From assembly GCA_937899395.1 (NCBI GenBank), contig CALBPU010000190.1, forward strand, positions 1-15,281: a stretch of DNA of 15,281 nt, in the 5' to 3' direction. Within the stretch, counting starts at the first letter, position 1. The number at the start of each line of letters is the position of its first letter. The stretch is from an uncultured Fretibacterium sp. (GTDB lineage Bacteria > Synergistota > Synergistia > Synergistales > Aminobacteriaceae). This document shows, one piece after another, positions 6,395-15,228 of this stretch. The notes under the pieces were generated by a model. The model was not told the DNA's origin. It searched no databases and was given only the letters and a program-made list of their open reading frames with translations. The translations under genes were made by a program, and so were the position numbers.

Positions 6395-7936
6395 GTGTTA
6401 AAGGGATTGTCTAAATCAAAGGGGAAAGATAGAAATATCTCATTTCTTGAACAAGTAACTACAAATCAGTAGCTATTTTCTCATCTTTTTGAGGCTTGTA
6501 ATATTCTTCGCGGTCCTATTAATCAAGATGAATATAAAAGTTATGTAACTCCGCTTTTATTTTTTAAGCGCGTATCGGATGTTTATGATGAAGAAATACA
6601 GACAGCGTTGGAAGAATCAGATGGAGATAAGGAATATGCTGTTTTTCCTGAAAATCATCGTTTTATAGTTCCAGATGGTTGTCATTGGAATGACGTGCGC
6701 GAGAAAAGTGTCAATGTTGGAAAGGCTATTGTAGATGCCATGATGGGGATCGAAAGAGCTAATCCCGATACTTTGAATGGAGTGTTTAGTAGTTTTGATG
6801 ACGCTAACTGGACTGATAAAAGTAAATTTGATGAGCGTCTTAAAAATTTGATTGAGCATATGTCTAAACTTAAAGTCGGCAATAAAAATTATTCTGCTGA
6901 TGTTATGGGAGACAGCTATGAATTTCTTATTAAAAAATTTGCAGACCTTTCTAAAAAAAGTGCAGGTGAATTTTATACGCCTCGTTCAATCGTGAAACTT
7001 ATTATAATGCTTCTTGCTCCGAAAGCTGGAGAGAGCGTCTATGATCCAGCCTGTGGTACAGGAGGAATGCTCATCGGTGCTATTAATTATATAAATAATG
7101 AAAAATCTACATATGGAAAAATCTACGGTCAAGAAAATAATTTAGCGACTTCAGCTATTGCAAGGATGAATCTCTTTCTTCATGGAGCGAGGGATTTTTA
7201 TATAGCTCAGGGAGATACGTTGCGTTATCCTGCTTACATTGAAAATAGTTCATTAAAGACTTTTGATTGTGTTGTAGCTAATCCGCCATTTTCGTTGGAA
7301 AATTGGGGTGCAGAACAGTTTAGTAGCGATATTTATGGACGTAATATTTGGGGATGTCCGACAGATTCTAAAGGTGATTTTGCATGGCTTCAGCATATGA
7401 TCAAGTCTATGAATCCTGATACGGGACGTTGTGCTGTTGTTCTTCCGCAAGGTGTCCTTTTTCGTGGAGATAAGGAGGGTGATATACGTCGTCAGCTGAT
7501 TGAGTCAGATAAATTAGAGTGTGTCATAACGCTTGCCAAAGGTGTTTTTTATTCTACGGGTGTTTCAGCTTGTATTCTCTTTCTGAATAATGCAAAGGAA
7601 AAATCTCATAAAGGGCGAGTTTGTCTGATTGACGCTTCAAAAATTTATACCCCGCAACGGGCGCGAAATATTATGTCCGAAGAAGATATTAAAAAGGTAT
7701 TTTTTCTTTATACGGCTTATCAAGATGAGATGGAACTTTGTAAAATTGTTTCCATTTCTGGTATACGCGACAAGGATTATACTTTATCTGTAAATAGTTA
7801 CATTGAAAAAAAAGAGATTGAGATTGTTCCATATGTAGAAGTCTGTCATCAGTACTTTGATGCTTATAATGCTGTTCTTGTAGCTGAAGAGAGAATGAAA
7901 AGTTTATTTCGCGAGGGAGGATATATTAATGAGTAA
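6395..7936 (+). pseudogene. hsdM: Type I RM methyltransferase subunit, first paralogue (hsdM1), in-frame TAG
   Basis: This is an N6-adenine methyltransferase of the HsdM family. The N-terminal domain reads LFSHLFEACNILRGPINQ then TPLLFFKRVSDVYDEE; the SAM site has GEFYTPR and DPACGTGGM (from 7043), and the catalytic motif is NPPF (from 7280). The frame opens upstream of GTG 6395 but carries TAG at 6470-6472, directly before LFSHLF. Alignment with the second paralogue places this stop at a Glu codon (EEL). After the TAG the first alternative start is TTG 6608, which would remove the conserved N-terminal domain. An ATG at 6342 reads MVKSEKVQYYDYTKKL and would join this frame if one base were added to the A run at 6381-6386. 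The motor-independent catalytic core is otherwise intact. It overlaps hsdM2 by 8 bases. Confidence 0.85.
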
Positions 7937-9411
7937 AATAGTTTCTCTTGAGGAGTTGCAGTCTTATCTTTGGGATTCTGCTGTGCTTTTACGAACTCAT
8001 ATTGACGCTGGAGCTTATAAGCAGTATATTTTTTCCTTTACTTTTCTTTAAGAGAATTTGTGATGTTTATGATGAGGAAATTTCTCTCGCTATTCAAGAA
8101 TACGGAGATGACGCTAAGGAATTTGACGAACATGAAATTCATACTTTCGTAGTGCCTAAAGGTTATCACTGGAATGATGTTCGCGTTGTATCCGAAAATG
8201 TCGGAGTTGCTATCGTTAATGCTTTTCGAGAAATTGAAAAGGTAAATTCTGAAAAATTGCAGGGGATTTTCGGCGATGGTGCATGGACAAATAAAAAACG
8301 TCTTCCAGATAGACTACTCAAAGACCTTTTGGAACATTTTAGCTCAAAAACTCTATCACTTGCTAACTGTCCTGAAGACGAGCTTGGACAAGGTTATGAG
8401 TATCTTATTAAAAAATTTGCCGATGACAGCGGACACACAGCTCAAGAGTTTTATACGAATCGAACTGTTGTTCGCCTTATGACTGAAATTTTGAAGCCGG
8501 ATTCAGGAGAGTCAATTTATGATCCGACTTGCGGTAGTGCCTGAATGTTAATTTCTGCCATTGCTTACTTGAAAAGTCAGAACAAAGAGTGGCGAAATGT
8601 CGCCGTTTACGGACAAGAGATAAACTCTTTAACTTCAGCTATCGGAAGAATGAATCTATTTCTTCACGGTATTAAGGATTTTTCTGTGAACGATGATACT
8701 CTTTCAGCTCCTGCTTTCATTGAGAACGGGCAGCTCCGAAAATTTGACCTTGTTCTTGCTAATCCTCCGTACTCTATAAGTCAATGGAATCGAGCCGCTT
8801 TTGAAAGCGATAAATATGGCCGTAACTTTTTGGGAGTTCCTCCGCAGGGTCGAGCCGATTATGCTTTTATTCAGCATATTATCGCCAGTCTTAAACTTGA
8901 CACGGGACGCTGTGCAATCCTGTTGCCGCATGGGGTTTTGTTCAGAAATGAAGAAAAAACAATTAGACAAAAACTTATTCAGAGTGATATAATAAAACAT
9001 TTAATAGGTCTTGCTCCAAATTTGTTTTATAATTCGCCTATGGAATCCTGTATTATGATTTGCCGAACGAATAAAAATTCTGAACGGCGCGGACGTATTC
9101 TTTTCATTAATGCCGTAAACGAGACAGAACGCCGAAATGCTCAGAGCTATTTAGAAGATAGTCATATTCAGAAAATCGCGTTGGCCTATCAAAAATACAA
9201 AAATGAAGACGGCTTTTCTAAAATTGTTACGATTGATGAAATAGCTAAAAATGATTTTTTGTTGAGTATTCCGCTTTATGTTAAGAATGTTACAAATGTT
9301 GAAGATAAGAAAGTGAATTCTATTTTGCAATTTTATGAGGATTGGTTGTCTGCTTCTGATAAAATGAGGTCAGAATACGAGAATTTTAATACCATTTTAG
9401 AAAGCAGGTGA
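7929..9411 (+). pseudogene. hsdM: Type I RM methyltransferase subunit, second paralogue (hsdM2), frameshift plus in-frame TGA
   Basis: The gene starts at ATG 7929 with GGAGG upstream and reads MSKIVSLEELQSYLWDSAVL to AYKQYIF. A run of six T (8029-8034) then shifts it into TAA at 8049. With five T the text becomes IFPLLFFKRICDVYDEE, the conserved HsdM segment, and continues in that frame. A second lesion lies in the SAM motif: DPTCGSA then TGA 8542-8544 then MLISAIAY, where GSGGML is expected, so GGA to TGA plus GGC to GCC. The catalytic NPPY (8761) and C-terminal part follow, ending at 9411, seven bases before hsdS. It is clearly diverged from hsdM1 and has FYTNR in place of FYTPR. As written, it cannot yield a full enzyme. 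Confidence 0.85.
8029..8034 (+). repeat. Homopolymeric T6 tract at the hsdM2 frameshift
   Basis: Six T residues sit where five restore the conserved HsdM frame. Slippage here could turn the N-terminal part on or off, but the later TGA would still block full translation. Homopolymer miscounting during sequencing is an alternative explanation. Confidence 0.6.
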
Positions 9412-9417
9412 AATTAA

Positions 9418-10551
9418 ATGAGTAGAATAACACTTGGTGATGTCGCCGTAGAACGCCATGAACATTGTAAAGGGGATAAGAGTCGCTATCCTGTTGTAGC
9501 TCTTGAACATCTAACGCCGGAAGAAATTACGTTAACAGCGTGGGACGAATCTGGCGAAAATACGTTTACAAAAATTTTTCATAAGGGCGATGTTCTTTTT
9601 GGACGTCGGAGAGCCTATCTGAAAAAAGCGGCACTTGCTCCCTTTGACGGTATCTGCTCAGGAGATATTACGGTTATCGAGGCAAAACCTGATTATATTC
9701 TTCCCGAAATTTTGCCGTTTGTAATTCAGAATGACGCTTTCTTTGATTTTGCTGTCGGTAAGTCGGCAGGTTCGCTTTCTCCTCGCGTTAAATGGGAATA
9801 TTTGAAAGAATATGAATTTAATCTTCCATCGAATGAAGATCAAAAAAATATATCAAAAATTTTATGGTCTGTCAATGATATGCTTGAAGCGTATAAGAAG
9901 CTGACAGCACTTACGGACGAACTTGTTAAAGCAAAATTTGTAGAGATGTTCGGAGAGCCTGGTGAGGATATTCACGATTGGGGTTTAACTAAATTAAGTG
10001 AATGTTGTGAACTTAATCCCAAAAAACCGAAAGATATATTTCCTAACTGTTCTTACTCATTTGTAGCAATACCGTCTGTTAGTGTAAACGGTATAATAGA
10101 TGTTTCAATAAGTCGTCCTTATCATGAAATATGTAACGGTTATACATACTTTGCAGAAAATGATGTTTTATTTGCTAAAATTACTCCCTGCATGGAAAAC
10201 GGTAAGGGTGGAGTTGCTGTTGGATTGAAAAATGGTATTGGCTTCGGCTCTACAGAATTTCATGTACTACGCCCTATAAAGGAAAAAAGCGATTCTTACT
10301 GGCTATATATAATAACAATGTTTAATAAATTCCGTTTAGATGCTGCAAAAATTATGACTGGGACTGGAGGACAACGACGAGTGCCAATAGAATATCTAAG
10401 CGAATATAAAATTTCATTGCCACCATATGAATTACAAAAGCAGTTTGCTAATTTTGTTCGTCAGAGTGATAAATCAAAATTAGAACTTGAACTGACGATA
10501 ACAGTAGCAAAAGCGATGATGAAAAAGATTATCGCGGAGAAATTAGGATAA
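9418..10551 (+). CDS. hsdS: Type I RM specificity subunit, two target recognition domains
   Basis: This intact 377-residue protein would set the DNA target of the methyltransferase/restriction complex. TRD1 spans about residues 1-145 (GKSAGSLSPRVKWEYLKEYE near its end). A central conserved coiled helix follows (LTDELVKAKFVEMFGEPG, about 160-180). TRD2 spans about 185-345 (KITPCMENGKGG, TGTGGQRRVPIEYLSEYKI), with a terminal helix to residue 377. An AGGTGA ribosome site precedes ATG 9418, close behind hsdM2. It is the only core RM gene without a lesion. Third-position usage shifts from T-ending toward A-ending within the gene, around TRD2, which would fit exchange of that domain. A bipartite target would be expected, but its sequence cannot be read from here. 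Confidence 0.92.
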   Translation: MSRITLGDVAVERHEHCKGDKSRYPVVALEHLTPEEITLTAWDESGENTFTKIFHKGDVLFGRRRAYLKKAALAPFDGICSGDITVIEAKPDYILPEILPFVIQNDAFFDFAVGKSAGSLSPRVKWEYLKEYEFNLPSNEDQKNISKILWSVNDMLEAYKKLTALTDELVKAKFVEMFGEPGEDIHDWGLTKLSECCELNPKKPKDIFPNCSYSFVAIPSVSVNGIIDVSISRPYHEICNGYTYFAENDVLFAKITPCMENGKGGVAVGLKNGIGFGSTEFHVLRPIKEKSDSYWLYIITMFNKFRLDAAKIMTGTGGQRRVPIEYLSEYKISLPPYELQKQFANFVRQSDKSKLELELTITVAKAMMKKIIAEKLG

Positions 10552-10578
10552 TAATTAAAAAGAATGGAGGAATTTATT

Positions 10579-11553
10579 TTGGGAACTAATGCAGCAGTAG
10601 CAGTTACAGAAGTAGCAAAAACGGCAGGAAAATTTGCGTGGCTTTATAAATGGTTTTCCAATCCCGAACAAACCAAAAAGCAAGCAGACGCTGATGCCTA
10701 TGAAATTGAACGCAGAATAGAAACAGCTGAAAAATATCCTGGATGGAATATTACTTTCAAAGACGGAAAACTTAATCTTTCAGAATGTACATATGAGGAA
10801 CTCGTAAACCGCGCTAAAAATAGAATGTTAGCAGAGTCTATAAAAAAAGAAAGTAATCGCGAGAAAGTACTTGTACTTGCTATGAATGAGGTGCAACAAT
10901 CTGAAAAAATTCCAGAAAAGCCAATAGATGAAGACTGGCGCACGCGATTTTTTAATATTGTAGAAGATGTAAGTTCCGAAGAAATGCAACTTATTTGGAG
11001 CAAAATTCTCGCTGGTGAAATTACTCAGCCCGGAAAATTTTCATTAAGAACTCTGGAAACAATTAGGAATGTTTCAAAAGATGAAGCCGAAATATTTCAG
11101 AAAATAATACCAATCTTGATGAAGTTTGCAAATAAATTATTCATAACTAATAATAAAGATATTTTAGAAAAAAATGGCATTAACTACGAAATGATTTTAA
11201 GACTCAGCGAATGCGGCTTAATTAGTTCTAATAGTTTATTATCTTTTGATTTCAAAATTACAGATAATGATCGCATACTATTATCCAGTAATGATAGTTT
11301 AATTAGAATAACTGGAAAAAATAATATACCTTATAATTTCTCACTTGGAGTTTATACATTAACGAAAGCTGGGGAAGAACTCTATTCCATCCTAAATAAA
11401 ACATATGACAAAGAATATATATCTAACTTGGCTGAGAAAATTTACACAGACAACAAAGACAAAGTTGTAGTATCAATACATATAACAGCAACACCACCAC
11501 TGAACGACGGAAGAATTTTATATGTTGATCCACCACTACGCTCATTTTCTTGA
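10579..11553 (+). CDS. DUF2806-like protein in the RM operon
   Basis: This 324-residue protein carries the pattern I associate with DUF2806: DEDWRTRFFNIVEDVS, then EEMQLIWSKILAGEITQPG and FSLRTLETIRNVSKDEA at about residues 120-180. The N terminus is mainly helical (VTEVAKTAGKFAWLYKWF), and the C-terminal half resembles a winged-helix plus beta region. There is no clear membrane span or nuclease motif. I start it at TTG 10579 because GGAGG at 10566-10570 is well spaced for it; the in-frame ATG at 10564 would place that site inside the gene. It lies between hsdS and the toxin-antitoxin pair, on the same strand. Family members are uncharacterised; an accessory defence role is inference from location. 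Confidence 0.75.
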   Translation: MGTNAAVAVTEVAKTAGKFAWLYKWFSNPEQTKKQADADAYEIERRIETAEKYPGWNITFKDGKLNLSECTYEELVNRAKNRMLAESIKKESNREKVLVLAMNEVQQSEKIPEKPIDEDWRTRFFNIVEDVSSEEMQLIWSKILAGEITQPGKFSLRTLETIRNVSKDEAEIFQKIIPILMKFANKLFITNNKDILEKNGINYEMILRLSECGLISSNSLLSFDFKITDNDRILLSSNDSLIRITGKNNIPYNFSLGVYTLTKAGEELYSILNKTYDKEYISNLAEKIYTDNKDKVVVSIHITATPPLNDGRILYVDPPLRSFS

Positions 11554-11594
11554 AAAAAAGATAATAAAATAAGTTAAAGGAGTATTATATAACG

Positions 11595-11897
11595 ATGAAT
11601 GCGTTATGTCAAATTCAAATTGACAAAAACTTAGCACAGAAGGCAACTGACATTTTTTCGAGTATCGGACTTGACCTTCAATCGGCGGTTCAACTTTTTT
11701 TGAAACGCTCCGTTCAAGCTCGAGGAATACCGTTCTCTATGAGATTGCCTGATAAAAGAGAAGAACATACTAATGAAGGTGTCATGGCAATGATAAAAAT
11801 GAGCCGTATGGCTGAAGAAGCCGGAATTGCCGATATGACGCTGGACGAAATTAACGCCGAAATAGATGCTGTAAGACACGGAGAACGTGATGAATAA
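11595..11897 (+). CDS. RelB/DinJ-family antitoxin
   Basis: This 100-residue protein has an N-terminal ribbon-helix-helix of RelB/DinJ type: CQIQIDKNLAQKATDIF, then GLDLQSAVQLFLKRSVQ and GIPFSMRLP. The acidic C-terminal tail (MTLDEINAEIDAVRHGERDE) is typical of the toxin-neutralising segment. As an antitoxin it would bind the PIN toxin encoded next and repress its own promoter through the RHH domain. An AGGAG site lies 12 bases before ATG 11595. Its stop overlaps the toxin start by 8 bases, which is standard for such pairs. RelB-type antitoxins usually pair with RelE/YafQ toxins, but pairing with a PIN nuclease is also known. Confidence 0.9.
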   Translation: MNALCQIQIDKNLAQKATDIFSSIGLDLQSAVQLFLKRSVQARGIPFSMRLPDKREEHTNEGVMAMIKMSRMAEEAGIADMTLDEINAEIDAVRHGERDE

Positions 11898-12318
11898 TTT
11901 CAAATTGTTCGCGGTTCTCGATACAAACGTGCTAGTTTCCGCTCTGCTCAACTGGACTTCTGTTCCGGGCGTTGTCGTAAAGGAAGCAATCAGCGGAAAT
12001 CTCACGCCCGTTTTGCATGAAAAAATCTTAGAAGAATACGAGGAAGTTCTCCGCCGTAAAAAATTTCCGTTCTTGGAAGAGGACATTCAAGCGTTATTAA
12101 AACGGCTGAAAGAACGAGGCGTGTTTTGGGTTCCAGCTTGGATTGATGAAGAATTGCCTGATGATAAAGATATAATCTTTTATGCCGTAACTATGGAAGC
12201 CCGGAAAGATGAAAACTCTTATCTCGTTACTGGAAACATCAGACACTTCCCTGTAAGACCGTATATCGTAACCCCGCGTGAAATGTTAAGTATCTTGGAG
12301 CGTGAAAGAAATGTTTAA
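11890..12318 (+). CDS. PIN-domain toxin (putative endoribonuclease)
   Basis: This 142-residue PIN-domain protein belongs to the family of putative toxin components. It has the first acidic motif AVLDTNVLVSALL (D11), then LHEKILEEYEEVLRR with acidic residues, ELPDDKDIIFYAVTMEA, and the terminal YLVTGNIRHFP. PIN toxins cleave RNA using clustered acidic residues and a metal ion. ATG 11890 is preferred over the GTG one codon earlier, with CGGAG six bases upstream. It overlaps the antitoxin gene at its start and hsdR at its end (8 bases), so toxin, antitoxin and hsdR share one transcript by layout. All key residues look intact. Confidence 0.9.
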   Translation: MNNFKLFAVLDTNVLVSALLNWTSVPGVVVKEAISGNLTPVLHEKILEEYEEVLRRKKFPFLEEDIQALLKRLKERGVFWVPAWIDEELPDDKDIIFYAVTMEARKDENSYLVTGNIRHFPVRPYIVTPREMLSILERERNV

Positions 12319-15228
12319 CGAAAATAATACGATTGAACAAATGACAATTTCTGCCTTAAAGGACAATGGCTGGAAATACGTTCCTGCAAAAAATTTACCG
12401 CGACAGACCTCCAATGTTATGGTCGAGCCTATAGTCAAAGAAGCTCTAATACGTCTTAACCCTGAAATAGCCGAAAAACCATCGAGAGCAGACGAGGTTA
12501 TTTATAAGCTGCGGACGCTGATTTTATCAGTTCAGCCACACAATTTAATAATTCAAAACGAACGTTTCAAAAAAATTCTTTTTGAAGAAAACTCTTATCC
12601 TTTCGGCAAAGACGGACGCATGACTCCAATTCGTTTTTTCGGAACGATGACGGCAGAAAATTTCGAACTGAATGAGTATATCGTTACAAATCAATGGACA
12701 TATTCTCAAAATGGAAACGACAAAAGGCTTGACATTGTATTACTTATTAACGGCTTTCCCGTCGTAATAGGAGAATTAAAAACGCCTGTCCGCGAAGCTA
12801 TATCGTGGATGGACGCAGCTCAGGACATCGCAGACTATGAACAGAGCATTCCAGCCATATTCGTGCCAAACGTATTAAATTTTGCCACTGAAGGAAAATG
12901 TTACCGTTACGGTGCAGTAGGTATGCCAATTAACCATTGGGGAACGTGGCACACTCCTCAACACAAGAGCGAAGGAACTCTTGCAGACGTAAAAATCAGT
13001 TTAACAGACATGCTAAAGCCCGAAAAAATTTTGGACATCATGCAATTTTTTACGCTATTTACAACGGACTTAAAATATAGAAAATATAAAACAATCTGCC
13101 GTTATCAACAGTACGAAGGAGCAAATTTAATTATTCAGCGAGTGCTTACAGGTTATCCGAAACAAGGTTTAATTTGGCATTTTCAAGGCTCAGGAAAATC
13201 TCTTCTTATGGTTTTTGCCGCTCAAAAATTAAGAATGATGCCAGAATTGAAAAATCCGACCATAGTTGTAGTTGATGACCGTATTGACTTGGAAACACAG
13301 ATTAACGCAACATTCAACGTTTCAGATATTCCTAATCTCGTAAGTTTATCAACAAAAGAAGAGTTAATACATTTCTTTCAACAAGATACTCGAAAAATCG
13401 CCATTACAACAATTTTCAGATTCGGCGACGTTGAAGAGACTTTGAACCTTAGAAATAATATTATCGTCATGGTTGACGAAGCACACAGAACTCAAGAGGG
13501 GAATTTAGGAGAAAAAATGCGTCTTGCTCTTCCCAATGCGTTTTTCTTAGGCCTAACTGGAACACCTATAAACCGTACCGATAAAAACACCTTCAAAACT
13601 TTCGGAGCTATTGAGGACAAAAGCGGATACCTCAGCAAATATTCCTTTTCCGATTCTATTCGAGATGGAGCAATTCTACCGCTAAAATTTGAAACCGTCC
13701 CTACAGAACTCCACGTTAATCGTGAGCAAATAGACGAAGAATTTGCAACAATGACAGAAAATTTATCACAGGAAGACCGCTCTGAACTGTCAAAACGGGT
13801 TACAATGAAAGCAATTATGTATGACAAAAACCGTATCAGAAAAGTATGCGAGCATATAGCACAACACTATAAAGAAAAAATTGAACCCAACGGTTATAAA
13901 GGACAAATCGTAGTTTACAACAGAGAATGTTGTCTTGCCTATAAAGAAGAATTAGACAAAATTCTCAGCTCAGAAATCTCAACAATAGTCATGGACACGA
14001 ATAACGATAAAGCAGACCGTTGTAAAAAATATCGGCGGGATAAAGAAGAAGAAGGAAAAATTCTCGATTCATTCAGAGATTCAACAAATCCGCTAAAATT
14101 GATAATCGTAACGTCAAAACTGCTGACAGGCTTCGATGCACCTATACTTCAAGTCATGTATCTCGATAAGCCAATGAAAGATCATAATCTTTTACAAGCT
14201 ATATGCCGAACTAATAGAACATACAACGACAACAAAACACATGGGCTCATCGTTGACTACATCGGCATTTTTGATAATGTAGCCCGAGCACTTCAATTCG
14301 ATGAAATAAGTATGAAAGGAATAATAACGAACATAAACGAAGTAAAAGCTCAAATTCCATCATTGCTAAATAAGTACCTAAATTATTTTATGGGTGTTGA
14401 CCGAACCATAAAAGGCTGGGAAGGACATTCAGCAGCTCAAGAATGCCTGCCAACAGATAATGAAAAAGACAAATTCGGAGCAGATTACAGAGTGCTTAAT
14501 CGTGCTTGGAATTCCATATCGCCGGACTTATTTCTCGTTCCTTTCAAAACGGATTATATATGGCTCAGTCAAGTTTATGACTCTATTAGGACAGCTGACG
14601 GACATGGAGCTTTGATATGGGCGACACTCGGCGCAAAAACTATGGAACTGATTCATAATAATATCGAAATTGGAGAAATTCATTCAGATGATGATATGAT
14701 GATATTCTTACTCTGAATGCTGAATTCATTGATAACTTCATTAATAAGCAGACGGACGTTAAAAAAACAGCTAAAAAAATCGAAATAGATTTAATAGCAA
14801 AAATAAGAAAATACAGTAATGACCCGAAATTTCGGCAACTCGGAGAAAAAGTCGAAAAACTGAAAGAAAAACACGAGCAAGGACTAATCACAAGTATCGA
14901 ATTTTTGAAGCAGCTGTTAGAGCTTGCACGCGAGGCAGCCGAAGCCGAAAGAAAAATAATCCCGACTGAAAAAATCGACAAAGGGAAAGCCACTTTAACT
15001 GAACTCTTTAACGGAGTTAAAAATCCTAAAACGCCCATTATAGTAGAGCGATTAGTCAACGACATAGATAACATCGTAAAAATAGTCCGTTTTAACGGCT
15101 GGGAAAATACGACAGCAGGAAGATAAGAAATCAAAAAAACCTTGCGAAGCGTAATATGGATTAAATATCAAATCAGAGATAAAGAAGTCTTTGACAAGGC
15201 TTACAGCTACATCGAGCAATATTACTAA
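12311..15228 (+). pseudogene. hsdR: Type I RM restriction/translocase subunit (hsdR), frameshift plus in-frame TAA
   Basis: HsdR cleaves unmodified DNA after ATP-driven translocation. The nuclease domain has D141 and E155-x-K157 (RLDIVLLINGFPVVIGELK). Walker A is QGSGKS (G293-S297), the DEAH box is at 389-392, then GLTGTPI and LLTGFDAP with QAICRTNR. The first 801 residues are open, ending at TGA 14714-14716. The cause is a tandem copy of GATGATAT at 14690-14705: removing one copy restores SDDDILTLNAEFIDNF and the helical C-terminal domain. That frame then meets TAA 15124-15126 before EIKKTLRSVIWIKYQ and KAYSYIEQYY, the normal HsdR end, at 15228. The lesions remove the part expected to dock on the methyltransferase while leaving nuclease and motor. 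ATG 12311 is chosen over GTG 12302 on ribosome-site spacing. Confidence 0.9.
14690..14705 (+). repeat. 8-bp tandem duplication GATGATAT x2 in hsdR
   Basis: Two perfect adjacent copies shift the frame by eight bases. One copy gives the frame that continues into the conserved HsdR C terminus. It could revert by slippage or recombination, although the later TAA would remain. Confidence 0.85.

Noticed and set aside
11631..12086. Minus-strand frame opposite the toxin-antitoxin pair
   Set aside because: It is the complement of two well-supported plus-strand genes and has no recognisable motif.
4311..15228. Alternative genetic code (stop codons read as amino acids)
   Set aside because: In-frame stops are of all three kinds (TAA, TAG, TGA), and TAA, TAG and TGA also end intact or otherwise normal genes here, for example TGA at 4165-4167 and 11551-11553. 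Frameshift lesions in the same genes fit decay better.
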